From NCBI GenBank assembly GCA_964570795.1, contig CAZMYZ010000004.1:1-64000 (forward strand): a stretch of 64,000 nt of DNA, given 5' to 3'. A program made the translations under genes and the position numbers. The notes under the pieces are model-generated. The model ran no database searches. It saw only the letters and a program-made list of their open reading frames with translations, and was not told where the DNA came from. This DNA is from Damh-18 sp964570795. GTDB taxonomy: Bacteria; Patescibacteriota; Minisyncoccia; Phycocordibacterales; UBA918. Positions 24,294 to 33,137 of the stretch are shown in pieces. Within the stretch, counting starts at the first letter, position 1. Each line of letters opens with the position of its first letter.

Positions 24294-26375
24294 CTAAACA
24301 TCAAGGTTGGCCATGTGGGCGTTAGACTGTATAAACGACTTCCGACTCGAAACATCGGTACCCATGAGAATATCGAACACTTTATCGGCTTCGAGTGCAT
24401 CAACAATCGACACTTGTTTCAAAACGCGATTATCAGGATTCATCGTTGTTTCCCAAAGTTCCTCTGCATTCATTTCTCCGAGGCCTTTGTAACGCTGGAT
24501 GCGAATCTTTGTAGACTTAGTAACTGCTTCCACTTCCTCCTCTACAGGCTCTGCGATTTCCTCTCCTTCTTCTACTTCAGAGACTACCGCGTCTTCCCCC
24601 AGAATTGTCATCTTTTCTTCATCATTGTATGCATACACTACTTCTTTACCTCGCTGAATCTTGTAGAGTGGTGGCTGTGCAATGTAGACATACCCACCAT
24701 CAATCACAGGCCGGAAGTAGCGGTAAAAGAGTGTGAGGAGGAGCGTACGAATATGCGCCCCGTCCACGTCGGCGTCAGTTGCAATGATGATTTTATGGTA
24801 GCGGAGTTTTGAAAGATCAAACACATCCCCAATGGCGGTACCGAGTGCCACCACAAGATTTTTCACCTGCTCTGAGGCAAGCATTTTATCAAGACGTGCA
24901 CGCTCCACGTTGAGAATCTTTCCGCGAAGCGGAAGAATCGCCTGTGTGCGGCGGTCACGACCCATCTTTGCAGAACCTCCCGCTGAGTCTCCCTCCACAA
25001 TAAAGAGTTCTGATTCTTCAGCGCTCTTTGTCTGACAGTCGGCGAGTTTCCCGGGAAGGGTCATGCCTTCAAGTGCGCCTTTACGGAGCACAGAATCCTT
25101 TGCCGCTTTTGCCGCCTTACGCGCCTTCACCGCAATAACCACCTTGTTGATGATTGCTTTTGCGTCATCGGGATTCTCCTCGAGGAATTCATTGAACGCA
25201 TCACCAAAGACTGTTTCCACGGCACCACGTGCCTCTACCGAGCCCAATTTTGCCTTGGTTTGCCCTTCAAACTGAATCTCCGGCATCTTTACCGATACCA
25301 CCGCAGTAATACCCTCGAGTACATCATCTCCAGTAAACGCACCGTCTTTCTCTTTAAAGAAATTATTTTTCTTTGCGTAGTTGTTGAGGGTGCGGGTAAG
25401 CGCAGTTTTAAAACCAGTCACATGAGTACCATGCTCAGGGTTGAAAATATTGTTCGCAAACGCACTGATGCGTGGACTAATATCATCCACGTACTGGAGC
25501 GCCACCTCTACCGACATCACCGCAGGGTCTACATTCTGCTTTTCTACATAAAAGATATTTTTATGTACCGGAGTCTGGTAGTGATTGTTGAATGCTACGA
25601 GTGAACGAAGTCCTCCTTCGAAGAAGAAGTGCTCATGCGGTACTTCGAAGTGTGCATCAGAAAGATAGATGTCTCCTAAAATGCCTGCCATGAACTTCTG
25701 AATATCCTTCTCGCTCATGTCCTTTGCTTCCTCCTCGGTAGGACGTGCATCAATCACGCTAATACGCATACTTTTCACCAAGTATGCCTGCTGACGCAAG
25801 TGCGACACAATACGCTTAAAGTCGTATTTTACTTCAGGGAAGATAGAACCGTCAGCGCGGAAGGTAATGATGGTACCCTGGAACTTTGAAGGACCTACTT
25901 TCTTTACCTTCGCTTTTGGTTTACCGATGTTGTATTCCTGAATGTAGTAGCCACCATCACGATGTACTTCGGCAATCATATGTGTGGAAAGTGCATTTAC
26001 CACTGAGGCACCCACTCCGTGAAGACCTCCCGATACTTTGTATCCGCCATCTTCCCCACCGAACTTACCTCCCGCGTGGAGGGTGGTGAGAATCGTCTCG
26101 AGTGCTGAGACTTTTGTTTGCTTGTGGGTATCAACAGGAATACCGCGACCGTTATCAACGACGCGAATGTAGTTGCCCGGAAGAAGCGCAACTTCAATAC
26201 GATTGGCAAAGCCACCCATGGCTTCGTCACGTGAGTTGTCGAAAATCTCCCAAATGAGGTGATGGAGACCATCGGGACCGGTAGTACCGATGTACATGCC
26301 TGGGCGCTTGCGCACCGGCTCAAGACCTTCAAGAATCTGAATTGAATCAGCACTGTATGAACTTTGTTTACTCAC
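24294..26375 (-). CDS. gyrB: DNA gyrase subunit B
   Basis: ATPase subunit of the type II topoisomerase that introduces negative supercoils. The 693-residue protein has the GHKL ATPase domain (EIFDNSRDEA, DNGRGIPVD, GGLHGVGASVVNAL), the transducer, the TOPRIM domain (EGDSAGGSAKMGRDRRTQA, then ATDADVDGAHIRTLLLTLF) and the C-terminal QRYKGLGEMN tail. An acidic insert of about 35 residues (EVEEGEEIAEPVEEEVEAV) splits the region before QRYKGLGE. The start is GTG at 26375. A TATACT box lies about 35 nt upstream. gyrA is not in the window. Confidence 0.97.
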   Translation of the reverse strand: MSKQSSYSADSIQILEGLEPVRKRPGMYIGTTGPDGLHHLIWEIFDNSRDEAMGGFANRIEVALLPGNYIRVVDNGRGIPVDTHKQTKVSALETILTTLHAGGKFGGEDGGYKVSGGLHGVGASVVNALSTHMIAEVHRDGGYYIQEYNIGKPKAKVKKVGPSKFQGTIITFRADGSIFPEVKYDFKRIVSHLRQQAYLVKSMRISVIDARPTEEEAKDMSEKDIQKFMAGILGDIYLSDAHFEVPHEHFFFEGGLRSLVAFNNHYQTPVHKNIFYVEKQNVDPAVMSVEVALQYVDDISPRISAFANNIFNPEHGTHVTGFKTALTRTLNNYAKKNNFFKEKDGAFTGDDVLEGITAVVSVKMPEIQFEGQTKAKLGSVEARGAVETVFGDAFNEFLEENPDDAKAIINKVVIAVKARKAAKAAKDSVLRKGALEGMTLPGKLADCQTKSAEESELFIVEGDSAGGSAKMGRDRRTQAILPLRGKILNVERARLDKMLASEQVKNLVVALGTAIGDVFDLSKLRYHKIIIATDADVDGAHIRTLLLTLFYRYFRPVIDGGYVYIAQPPLYKIQRGKEVVYAYNDEEKMTILGEDAVVSEVEEGEEIAEPVEEEVEAVTKSTKIRIQRYKGLGEMNAEELWETTMNPDNRVLKQVSIVDALEADKVFDILMGTDVSSRKSFIQSNAHMANLDV

Positions 26376-26497
26376 GTTTTTGTCGTTTTACGAATACCCA
26401 ATAATAGGCAAAAGTATAGCAAATTTAAGCCATTTTGTCCCACTTCCTCCTGTGGCAAAAATAGGAGAAAAATGAGTACGCATATTCGACAAATACA

Positions 26498-26881
26498 ATG
26501 AAATTGGTACTATTGCCAATGGGTATATTTGTGGAGGAATACTATTATGCATCCCCAGACATTGAAGTTCTTCTCGTTATTCAACGTGTAGCAGACGGAT
26601 GTGTACTCTGTGCAAGCGGCATATCAGACGCAGAGGATGAGGACGAGACCATCAATAATCCAAGATGGCTCAATTTCGCTCACATCCCCGATGGGTATGA
26701 TTTTTTTGCAATACCTATCGAATACATATACGACGAGGGGCCGCTGAGTACTGATGAACAAAGCGAGCTACTGCTCAGATTGGTGACACAGTACACCGAT
26801 GAACAATACGAGATTGGGCAATTGCGATTCTTGATGCTTTCCGGAGACACCCCTATCGTACTTCCCACGATGCTGCAGTAA
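26498..26881 (+). CDS. Hypothetical acidic protein (127 aa)
   Basis: No family is recognised. The product is acidic (SDAEDEDETINNP, YDEGPLSTDEQSELLLRLV) with no membrane segment and looks like a small soluble alpha/beta protein. It is convergent with pheT and overlaps its 3' end by 29 bp. It is the only good open frame in the 480 bp between gyrB and pheT. A start at 26519 is also possible. No Shine-Dalgarno sequence is seen. Confidence 0.45.
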   Translation: MKLVLLPMGIFVEEYYYASPDIEVLLVIQRVADGCVLCASGISDAEDEDETINNPRWLNFAHIPDGYDFFAIPIEYIYDEGPLSTDEQSELLLRLVTQYTDEQYEIGQLRFLMLSGDTPIVLPTMLQ

Positions 26882-28778
26882 GTGCTGCCTCGATACCCTT
26901 CATACACTCGCCGATTTCATCATCGGTGAGTGTTTTTTCATATGACTGAAAAATAAGGCGGAATGCATAGGAAACTCTTCCCTCTTTTGCAAATGAATCA
27001 AAGAGTGTCACACGAGTAAGGAGTGCGCCTGCGTGTGCTCGAATCACCTCTTCAATCGTTTCTGCGGTCACTGCCTCGGGTACCCAGAGTGCGATGTCGC
27101 GTGAAATAAATGGATACGTTGAAAATGGTTTAAACATAACAGGCTCTTTTGGTGTATACACATCGTATGCCTGTGGTGCCTGGAGTATGTTGAGCACTTC
27201 GGTGAGATTACACTCATAGACACCTTTGTCACTAGTACCCTGAAGTGAGACACCAAGAGTCTCCTCTATCTGCGCCACAAGCGTAGCGAGTGGCGCATCG
27301 TCTTTTGGTGTATACCCCTGCTGCTTGGTACGAACACCAATAGCAAGTGCAATATGCTCCGTTACATCATCACCTGCGGGTGTTTTGCTAAAGACCGTTC
27401 CAATCTCAAAAAGTGAAAGCGTGGTGAGTCCGAGAAGGTCAACATTCGGCATATTTCTATCGAGTGCTTCGCGGATATTATGGGAGAGCGTACTGCGCAA
27501 AGAGCCTTTATCACTCGCAAGTGCATTCTGAAGGGTGATGACATCTTTTTTACGGAATGAAGACGTAATCACCTCGGAACACCCTGCTGCAATAAGTGTC
27601 TGGCGAATTTTCTCACTGTAGTATTGGCGTGCATTACGCTCAGCAAGCGGTACAGGGGTAGGAAGTACTGAAGCGACATGCTCGTAGCCATATACGCGAC
27701 CAATATCTGCAATGACGTCCGCGGGGATAGTGACGTCGGTACGACCCCATGGTGCCGTAACCGTCCACACATTTCCCTCTTTCGTAAATACAAAGCCAAG
27801 ACGGGTAAGAATATCTTCAACAAGACCCTCTGTAAGAGACATGCCGAGAAGTGCGTTTACTTGAGAAAGCGAGACTGTAACCGGTGCATTCTTGAGCGGT
27901 GTTGGATATACATCGGTATACCCTTCCAATGTTCCCCCTGCGATTTCAGTAATAAGGCGTACTACCTCAGTGAGTGCATACGGTACAAGTTCAGGTGAAA
28001 GATTGTTTTCAAAACGCTTTGATGCATCAGTTTGCAGTTTCAAAAATTGTGCGGCCTTGCGTGTAATCTGTGGTGCAAAGTTTGCTGCTTCAAGGATGAT
28101 GCTTGTGGTCGATGCATCTATCTCGGCAAGTTTTCCACCCTTAATACCTGCAATACCTGCAGGTGCGCCGCTTTCTGCATCAGTGATAAGTTGCACTATT
28201 GGAGTAAGCGTGTACGTGTCGCCGGTGAGTGTGGTGACTTCCTCCCCTTCCGTCGCCATACGTACCCCAAAGTGCCAGCCCTGCGCACCTTTCGGGAACT
28301 TTGCTGCATCATATGCATGGAGTGGCTGCCCAAGACCGAGCATCACATAGTTGGTCGCATCGACCACATTATTGATAGAGCGCTGCCCGAGTGCGTGAAG
28401 GCGCACCTTGAGCCATTCCGGTGATTCTGCGATAGTGACACCGGTCATGAGTGCTGCACCAAAACGTCGACATGCCTGTGTGTCTTCGATAGTTACCTTG
28501 ATGGTGTCGACAGACGGGGTGAGGGTTATTTCTTCGCGTAATGGGTCATGCACAAGCGAAGTACCCATGAGCGCGGCGAGTTCGTGCGCAATACCACGAT
28601 GTGAAAGACAGTCACTCGAGCGATCGGGCAAAACTTTGATGTCGAGCACGTCCTTTCCTTCGACCACCTCGACCCCATCCACTTCAAATGCATGGAACGT
28701 AAAAAGATTTTCGCAGGTTGCAACATCAGGCATCGAATCCCCCACATACTCCTTGAGCCATTCGTGAACTACTTTCAT
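26853..28778 (-). CDS. pheT: Phenylalanyl-tRNA synthetase beta subunit, short form
   Basis: With PheS forms the tetramer that charges tRNA-Phe. The 641-residue protein starts at the B1 region (MKVVHEWLKEYVGDSMPD) and has the B3/B4 signature DIKVLPDRSSDCLSHRGIAH, B5, the catalytic-like core and a C-terminal anticodon-binding domain (KPFSTYPFISRDIALWVPE onward). The N-terminal EMAP/OB-fold tRNA-binding domain, normally inserted near residues 40-150, is absent, which explains the length (usually about 800). The start codon lies 1 bp after the pheS stop. Confidence 0.95.
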   Translation of the reverse strand: MKVVHEWLKEYVGDSMPDVATCENLFTFHAFEVDGVEVVEGKDVLDIKVLPDRSSDCLSHRGIAHELAALMGTSLVHDPLREEITLTPSVDTIKVTIEDTQACRRFGAALMTGVTIAESPEWLKVRLHALGQRSINNVVDATNYVMLGLGQPLHAYDAAKFPKGAQGWHFGVRMATEGEEVTTLTGDTYTLTPIVQLITDAESGAPAGIAGIKGGKLAEIDASTTSIILEAANFAPQITRKAAQFLKLQTDASKRFENNLSPELVPYALTEVVRLITEIAGGTLEGYTDVYPTPLKNAPVTVSLSQVNALLGMSLTEGLVEDILTRLGFVFTKEGNVWTVTAPWGRTDVTIPADVIADIGRVYGYEHVASVLPTPVPLAERNARQYYSEKIRQTLIAAGCSEVITSSFRKKDVITLQNALASDKGSLRSTLSHNIREALDRNMPNVDLLGLTTLSLFEIGTVFSKTPAGDDVTEHIALAIGVRTKQQGYTPKDDAPLATLVAQIEETLGVSLQGTSDKGVYECNLTEVLNILQAPQAYDVYTPKEPVMFKPFSTYPFISRDIALWVPEAVTAETIEEVIRAHAGALLTRVTLFDSFAKEGRVSYAFRLIFQSYEKTLTDDEIGECMKGIEAALTAASWEVR

Positions 28779-28779
28779 A

Positions 28780-29502
28780 TTAGAATTGATTTACAAACCT
28801 AAGATCACCACTATAGAGTGTGCGTACGTCATCGAACTCATACTTCATAAAACCAAGACGATCGAGCCCCATACCAAAAGCAAAGCCCGAGTATATCTCT
28901 GGATCGATACCAGAGTCGCGAAGTACATTGGGGTGAATCATACCGGCACCCATAATCTCAATCCACTTCCCTACAAGTTTTGAATTACCTGAGTTGAGGC
29001 GCATGTCCACTTCTACTCCTGGCTCCACAAATCCAAAAAAACTCGGACGAAAACGCACTTCCACATCGCCTTTAAAAAACTTCCCGAAGAAATATTCAAG
29101 CGTGCCTTTCAAGTGTCCAAGATGTACACCTTTATCAACATAAAAACCTTCAAACTGATAGAACTGTGCTTCATGGGTTACATCCGTCGCCTCGTTACGA
29201 AATACTTTCCCGAGTGCAATAGCGCGCATGGGTGGTGTGTGTGCCTCCATAAAGCGCCCCTGCACTGCTGAGGTGTGGGTACGGAGTACCGTGGGTTCAA
29301 GTACGTCGCCGCGACGAAACCAAAATGTATCCTGCATGTCGCGTGAGGGATGATCTTTCGGAACATTAAGTCTATCGAAGTTGTAGTGCTCACGCTCCGC
29401 TTCAGGCCCCTCCGCAAACACAAAACCGATCTCCGCAAAAATGCTATTTATTTCCGCAATCATTTGCGTGAGTGGGTGTTGATGCCCTTTCATCGGTGTC
29501 AT
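28780..29502 (-). CDS. pheS: Phenylalanyl-tRNA synthetase alpha subunit, short form
   Basis: Catalytic subunit of PheRS. The 240-residue protein begins near motif 1 (KGHQHPLTQMIAEINSIF), has motif 2 (FRNEATDVTHEAQFYQFEG) and motif 3 (GFAFGMGLDRLGFMKY). The usual N-terminal coiled-coil arm of about 90 residues that binds tRNA-Phe is missing. Either ATG at 29502 or 29493 may be used. It lies between a PEGA-domain gene 5 bp upstream and pheT, and all three are probably co-transcribed. Confidence 0.95.
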   Translation of the reverse strand: MTPMKGHQHPLTQMIAEINSIFAEIGFVFAEGPEAEREHYNFDRLNVPKDHPSRDMQDTFWFRRGDVLEPTVLRTHTSAVQGRFMEAHTPPMRAIALGKVFRNEATDVTHEAQFYQFEGFYVDKGVHLGHLKGTLEYFFGKFFKGDVEVRFRPSFFGFVEPGVEVDMRLNSGNSKLVGKWIEIMGAGMIHPNVLRDSGIDPEIYSGFAFGMGLDRLGFMKYEFDDVRTLYSGDLRFVNQF

Positions 29503-29507
29503 AGAGA

Positions 29508-30644
29508 TTATTCTGTTTGCAATAATACTTGATAAATAAGTGCGCCATCATATACGTATATTAAACCGTTTTCAATATGAAATGCGAGGTCAGTACCCAT
29601 GATGAGTGGTTGCACATTCTGCCATGAGCGGTCGTCTACCTCTACCACATAGATACCGTCTTTGAGTGCTACCACCACAAAGTCGATACTCCCGGGGAAG
29701 AAATCAAAATCACTCACGTCTTGCCATTTTCTATCAATACGAATACGGGCATCACACACCGTATCTTCGGGAATAGTTTGTACTGGACCCATAATACCTT
29801 CCTCAGGAATCACTTCTTCCTCTTCGGGGGTCGGAATAACTTCACCCGGAAGTATGTCGGCGGGCGATGAAGTGCTGTATGCAGGGAAATCGGGAGCACA
29901 GTAGTAGTACGGCATCTGCTCAAACGAGCCGACCCATGTAGCAAATACCTCAGACCCCGCACGCGCAAGTTCGACACCATTATAGACAATAGTCGACGTT
30001 GATTCTGCTACTGCTGCTTCGGTGGTTGTGCTCGTTGTGAAGATATCTTTAATCTGTTCCTTGGTACTCTCTTTTACCTCGGTCGATGTCGCAATAAAGT
30101 TTTCAATCAGGCGTGTATACTCAAGGTTTTTGGTAAACGTAGACGTAGCGGTGGTAGTTGTTGCAAGCACCATTTCGGATGTAGATGCAGTGAGAAGCGG
30201 CGTACGTACAACCGGTGTACCGGTAGCAGACACAAAAGGAGCGATGACACGCACTTGTGGCACAAGAGGGAGATTAAATGCCTCTGCTTCAGTAACAAGA
30301 CGCTTAGATACGGGGAGTTCCTTTACCCATGTATGGTATCCATCTTTTTGCACATGTACACGGTGTGTACCCGCATCAAGTCTCTGCGCATAAAAAGCTT
30401 TGCGAAACGTACGTGTCTCCCGCACCAATTCCCCATCGATGAATATATCTGCACCTGCAATATCTACCGCAACATAGATACCACCCGTACTGATGAGGTT
30501 TGTCGGCTTCTGAAAATCAAAGCGATACCCTGTAGCGTAAAGGTACAAAAACGGGAGAGATACAACAAATACAAGCACGAGCAACAAAAATGTCCTCTGA
30601 CGAGTTTGGTGAGAAAGTGGCTGTACCTCGATTTGTGGCCGCAT
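29508..30644 (-). CDS. PEGA-domain membrane protein
   Basis: A 378-residue protein with a single N-terminal membrane helix (about residues 17-38, FLLLVLVFVVSLPFLYLYAT) and a following PEGA domain (residues 55-125; GADIFIDGELVRE, HRVHVQKDGYHTWVKELPVS), a beta-sandwich common in extracytoplasmic proteins. The rest is Thr/Glu-rich and may form a propeller-like C-terminal part (DGIYVVEVDDRSWQNV). I chose the ATG at 30644 because TGG-TACCCT ends 9 nt before it; an upstream reading from 30731 adds 29 residues without support. It precedes pheS by 5 bp. No link between the functions is evident. Confidence 0.75.
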   Translation of the reverse strand: MRPQIEVQPLSHQTRQRTFLLLVLVFVVSLPFLYLYATGYRFDFQKPTNLISTGGIYVAVDIAGADIFIDGELVRETRTFRKAFYAQRLDAGTHRVHVQKDGYHTWVKELPVSKRLVTEAEAFNLPLVPQVRVIAPFVSATGTPVVRTPLLTASTSEMVLATTTTATSTFTKNLEYTRLIENFIATSTEVKESTKEQIKDIFTTSTTTEAAVAESTSTIVYNGVELARAGSEVFATWVGSFEQMPYYYCAPDFPAYSTSSPADILPGEVIPTPEEEEVIPEEGIMGPVQTIPEDTVCDARIRIDRKWQDVSDFDFFPGSIDFVVVALKDGIYVVEVDDRSWQNVQPLIMGTDLAFHIENGLIYVYDGALIYQVLLQTE

Positions 30645-30653
30645 AGTACGTGT

Positions 30654-30659
30654 AGGGTA
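30654..30659 (-). promoter_or_regulatory. Extended -10 promoter of the PEGA-pheS-pheT unit
   Basis: TGG-TACCCT, 9 nt before the ATG at 30644, the same spacing as at rpmF, rpmE and pfkB. It would give a leaderless first gene. Confidence 0.5.
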
Positions 30660-30758
30660 CCACGAAATAGAGCCATTTTCAAAACCATAAACCACCCTTC
30701 TATAGCAAGGCGTACTTATCACCAGATACATTTAATTACTCAAGATACGAGCATTCTA

Positions 30759-30960
30759 TCTCGGTGAGTTATTGGACATCGAGTGCAAGGCGTACAAGAA
30801 ACGTAAAGCGAGGCGTACTTAAACGTACGGTGAGGATTACGTTATTCCGTGGGTCGAATTTTCTTCCATGGGGAAGAAAATTCGACAGACTCAGAAAATA
30901 TATTCGCTACGCTCATTATTTTCTGGCCACGCAGCAATCGAGTTCAATTACTCACCGAGA
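30759..30960. repeat. Large palindromic element with GAGG-CGTAC core
   Basis: About 200 bp of nested inverted repeats. The ends TCTCGGTGAGT and ACTCACCGAGA pair. Inside are GAGG-CGTAC-TTAAAC-GTACG-GTGA, flanked by AACGTAA/TTACGTT, then a separate 14-bp hairpin (TCGAATTTTCTTCC / GGAAGAAAATTCGA, 30854-30885), and CAGAAAATA/TATTTTCTG. The element fills the gap between the PEGA gene and the glycosyltransferase gene and overlaps the last codons of the latter. No open frame in it is convincing. Confidence 0.7.
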
Positions 30961-32502
30961 CTTGGGGGTGACCCAAAAGCCCATATACTTCCCCAGCATA
31001 AGTCGCGTCTGCGCATCAAGCCCTGGAATTGCGCTAAAGATAACCATCGTAATCGGCACGAGAATCCACTGGAGCGCCATCACAATATAGAGGAAACGAC
31101 TCTTTCCTTCGGGGCGCTTTGGAATCAGTGTGAGTGAAATCATCGAAGAAATCACGAGCCCAAACATCGCAAGGATGAGGAGGTCTCGTACGACAATAGG
31201 AAGATTGTATGAGAGTACTGTCTCGTGAAAGACACGTCCACCAAAAAAGATTGGTGCCCATCCGAGAATAATGAGCATGATGGGGTTCGTCACCATAGAC
31301 CAATATCCTTCTGCTTGCTGCAAAGCAATTTTAATGCGACGACCACGGGGAATATTTTTGTTCTTCGTGAAGTGGTACACAATGTATACAAAGTTCTCGA
31401 CACCATAGGTCCACCTACGATGTTGCTTGTAGATATTTTTAATTGTGCCGAAGAAGGTTGGTGCGGCATTGGCGTCCATAGAGACCGGGTACGAAAGAGG
31501 AATTACGTCATACTCACCATCATTCGCAAGGAGGAGATTCCAGTAAATGCGAGAGTCCTCGGAAACCATGTTGGTCTGCCAGTACCCTATTTCATACAGT
31601 GCCTGGAATGAAACCGAGTGCGAAGAAAAGGTCGCCATACGCTCGGGGCGCTCTTGCTGCACCATTTCCCAAAATGTTGAAGACATTGCCACCACACGTG
31701 CGAGCGAAGACGCCTCCCACATATTGTTATTGAAGATCGGCACCGGCTGAAATGAACTCTTAAGAGGGCGTTCTGCGGTCATGAAGTGCCACACAAGACA
31801 GTTGAAATAGTCGGGGTACACCACCGTGTCGATATCGAAGATTGATACGAGGGTATGATTGTAGCGAATACCATGAGGATCGAGCACCTTTTTGCGTACA
31901 TCTTCTGCGGCCCAGGTGGCATTAGAGCCCTTGCCTGCCATCTCGCCCGGAATATCAGCAGGATGTGCGGAAATATGAAAACTACCAAAGGTATTCCCCC
32001 ACTTTTCTTTCATGCGCTCCGCTGCAAGCGTAGCCCCTTCACCAGCACGCTCCTCACGTGCAAGCACAACAATCATACTCTTCTTGTCGTAGCGTGCTTG
32101 TGCGAGCGACGCGAGCGATGCATCAATCACCTCCTCCGGCTCATTGTAGTACGGGAGAATAATGAGTTGATACAGATGCTCATATTCAAAACGCTCTGCC
32201 ATTGTCTTCCAATCCACGTCCATGTGGTGGCGGAGACGTTTCCAATTATGACGAAGATGATATGAGAGGAAGGCAGTCTTAAGAACCCAAAATACAGAAA
32301 ATGCGATGATGAAGTACGCTGCAAAAAAAGGTGTATAGATAGACATGAGCACCATACCCACAAGTGCCGACCACGAAGCTGCGCCAGGGAGAATCTCAAG
32401 GAAACGATACAATACTCGGTCTTTACCGATGAGTTCTGGTGCGCGTCCGACTTTAAAATCAGGTCGATTTGCGTACGGGAGCAGATGCGAATGTTTTGCC
32501 AT
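30952..32502 (-). CDS. Membrane family 2 glycosyltransferase
   Basis: A 516-residue integral membrane GT-A glycosyltransferase. Two N-terminal helices (about residues 45-85) precede the catalytic domain: ILPYYNEPEEVIDASLASL, the DxD motif in VSIFDIDTVVYPDYF, SEDSRIYW, and the (Q/R)xxRW motif in KQHRRWTYG. About four helices follow (390-505). This layout fits processive or polyprenyl-linked sugar transferases making a surface polysaccharide; the sugar is unknown. The ATG at 32502 is preferred over one at 32523 because a TATACT box ends 9 nt before it. The stop is TGA. Confidence 0.88.
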   Translation of the reverse strand: MAKHSHLLPYANRPDFKVGRAPELIGKDRVLYRFLEILPGAASWSALVGMVLMSIYTPFFAAYFIIAFSVFWVLKTAFLSYHLRHNWKRLRHHMDVDWKTMAERFEYEHLYQLIILPYYNEPEEVIDASLASLAQARYDKKSMIVVLAREERAGEGATLAAERMKEKWGNTFGSFHISAHPADIPGEMAGKGSNATWAAEDVRKKVLDPHGIRYNHTLVSIFDIDTVVYPDYFNCLVWHFMTAERPLKSSFQPVPIFNNNMWEASSLARVVAMSSTFWEMVQQERPERMATFSSHSVSFQALYEIGYWQTNMVSEDSRIYWNLLLANDGEYDVIPLSYPVSMDANAAPTFFGTIKNIYKQHRRWTYGVENFVYIVYHFTKNKNIPRGRRIKIALQQAEGYWSMVTNPIMLIILGWAPIFFGGRVFHETVLSYNLPIVVRDLLILAMFGLVISSMISLTLIPKRPEGKSRFLYIVMALQWILVPITMVIFSAIPGLDAQTRLMLGKYMGFWVTPKSR

Positions 32503-32511
32503 GTAGATTGG

Positions 32512-32517
32512 AGTATA
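32512..32517 (-). promoter_or_regulatory. -10 promoter of the glycosyltransferase gene
   Basis: TATACT 9 nt before the ATG at 32502, predicting a leaderless mRNA. Confidence 0.5.
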
Positions 32518-32533
32518 GCGCATTTTAGGGATA

Positions 32534-32570
32534 AAAAAAGCCCCGACAGTTTTGCTGTCGGGGCTTTTTT
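32534..32570 (-). terminator. Strong terminator downstream of the tRNA-Thr region
   Basis: A 16-bp perfect stem AAAAAAGCCCCGACAG / CTGTCGGGGCTTTTTT with loop TTTTG. It closes the minus-strand transcript from tRNA-Thr and its repeats before the glycosyltransferase promoter. Confidence 0.85.
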
Positions 32571-32595
32571 AAAAGTAGTCACTATTCATTTTTGA

Positions 32596-32959
32596 GAGCC
32601 GTCTCTCGGGCTTGAACCGAGGTGAGAAAGTCCGGGGGACTTTCGCAAGACCTTGAGCAGTTGCTGCGAAAGGTGTACAGCGTCTGTAAGACGATACGGT
32701 TTACAAAACTTTGTGACAGTTCCCCGAACTGTCACAACTCTCCCACCTTCGCTAAGACTAGCCTCACTTATTTCTTTTCTTTGAGCCGTCTCTCGGGCTT
32801 GAACCGAGGTGAGAAAGTCCGGGGGACTTTCGCAAGANNNNNNNNNNNNNNNNNNNNNNNNNNNNNNNNNNNNNNNNNNNNNNNNNNNNNNNNNNNNNNN
32901 NNNNNNNNNNNNNNNNNNNNNNNNNNNNNNNNNNNNNGCCTCACTTATTTCTTTTCTTT
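32596..32959 (-). repeat. Tandem 187-bp tRNA-Thr-like repeat with assembly gap
   Basis: Unit 1 spans 32596-32782. Unit 2 starts at 32783 (55 bp identical), is interrupted by the N gap, and its last 22 bp (32938-32959) match 32761-32782. On the minus strand each unit reads like a swollen copy of the adjacent tRNA-Thr: GTCTTAGC, a D-arm-like stretch, GTTTTGTAAACCGTA (anticodon loop TGT kept), then the T-arm and 3' acceptor strand, which are identical over 27 bp to the real gene. Extra sequence of about 28 and 72 nt sits after the D-arm and in the variable loop, forming several hairpins with 3-nt loops (for example GTGACAGTTC/GAACTGTCAC). It cannot fold as a normal tRNA. Confidence 0.7.
32838..32937. 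other. Assembly gap (100 N)
   Basis: Exactly 100 N, the usual placeholder for a gap of unknown size. Completing a second 187-bp repeat unit would need about 110 bp, so the gap most likely reflects the tandem repeat; the true copy number is unknown. Confidence 0.95.
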
Positions 32960-32960
32960 G

Positions 32961-33033
32961 AGCCGTCTCTCGGGCTTGAACCGAGGACCTACGGTTTACA
33001 AAACCGTTGCTCTACCAACTGAGCTAAGACGGC
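32961..33033 (-). tRNA. tRNA-Thr (anticodon TGT)
   Basis: Complete 73-nt cloverleaf. Acceptor GCCGTCT/AGACGGC, D-arm TAGCTCAGTTGGTAGAGC, anticodon stem ACGGT/ACCGT with loop TTTGTAA (anticodon TGT, reads ACA and probably other ACN codons), T-arm CTCGG-TTCAAGC-CCGAG. Position 73 is U. No CCA is encoded. It is the first element of a minus-strand transcript that runs into the tRNA-like repeats. Confidence 0.95.
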
Positions 33034-33137
33034 TCAAAGAAAACAAAACTTCTACTTTTCTATACTTCCTTCTCCGTACAAAAAATGCGCATATGCGCAC
33101 GGGTTGTATTATGGAAGAAATCTTCCAAAAATGCAAC

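Noticed and set aside
32596..32837. Group I intron in a tRNA gene
   Set aside because: The extra segments lack recognisable group I core sequences and sit after the D-arm and in the variable loop rather than in the anticodon loop.
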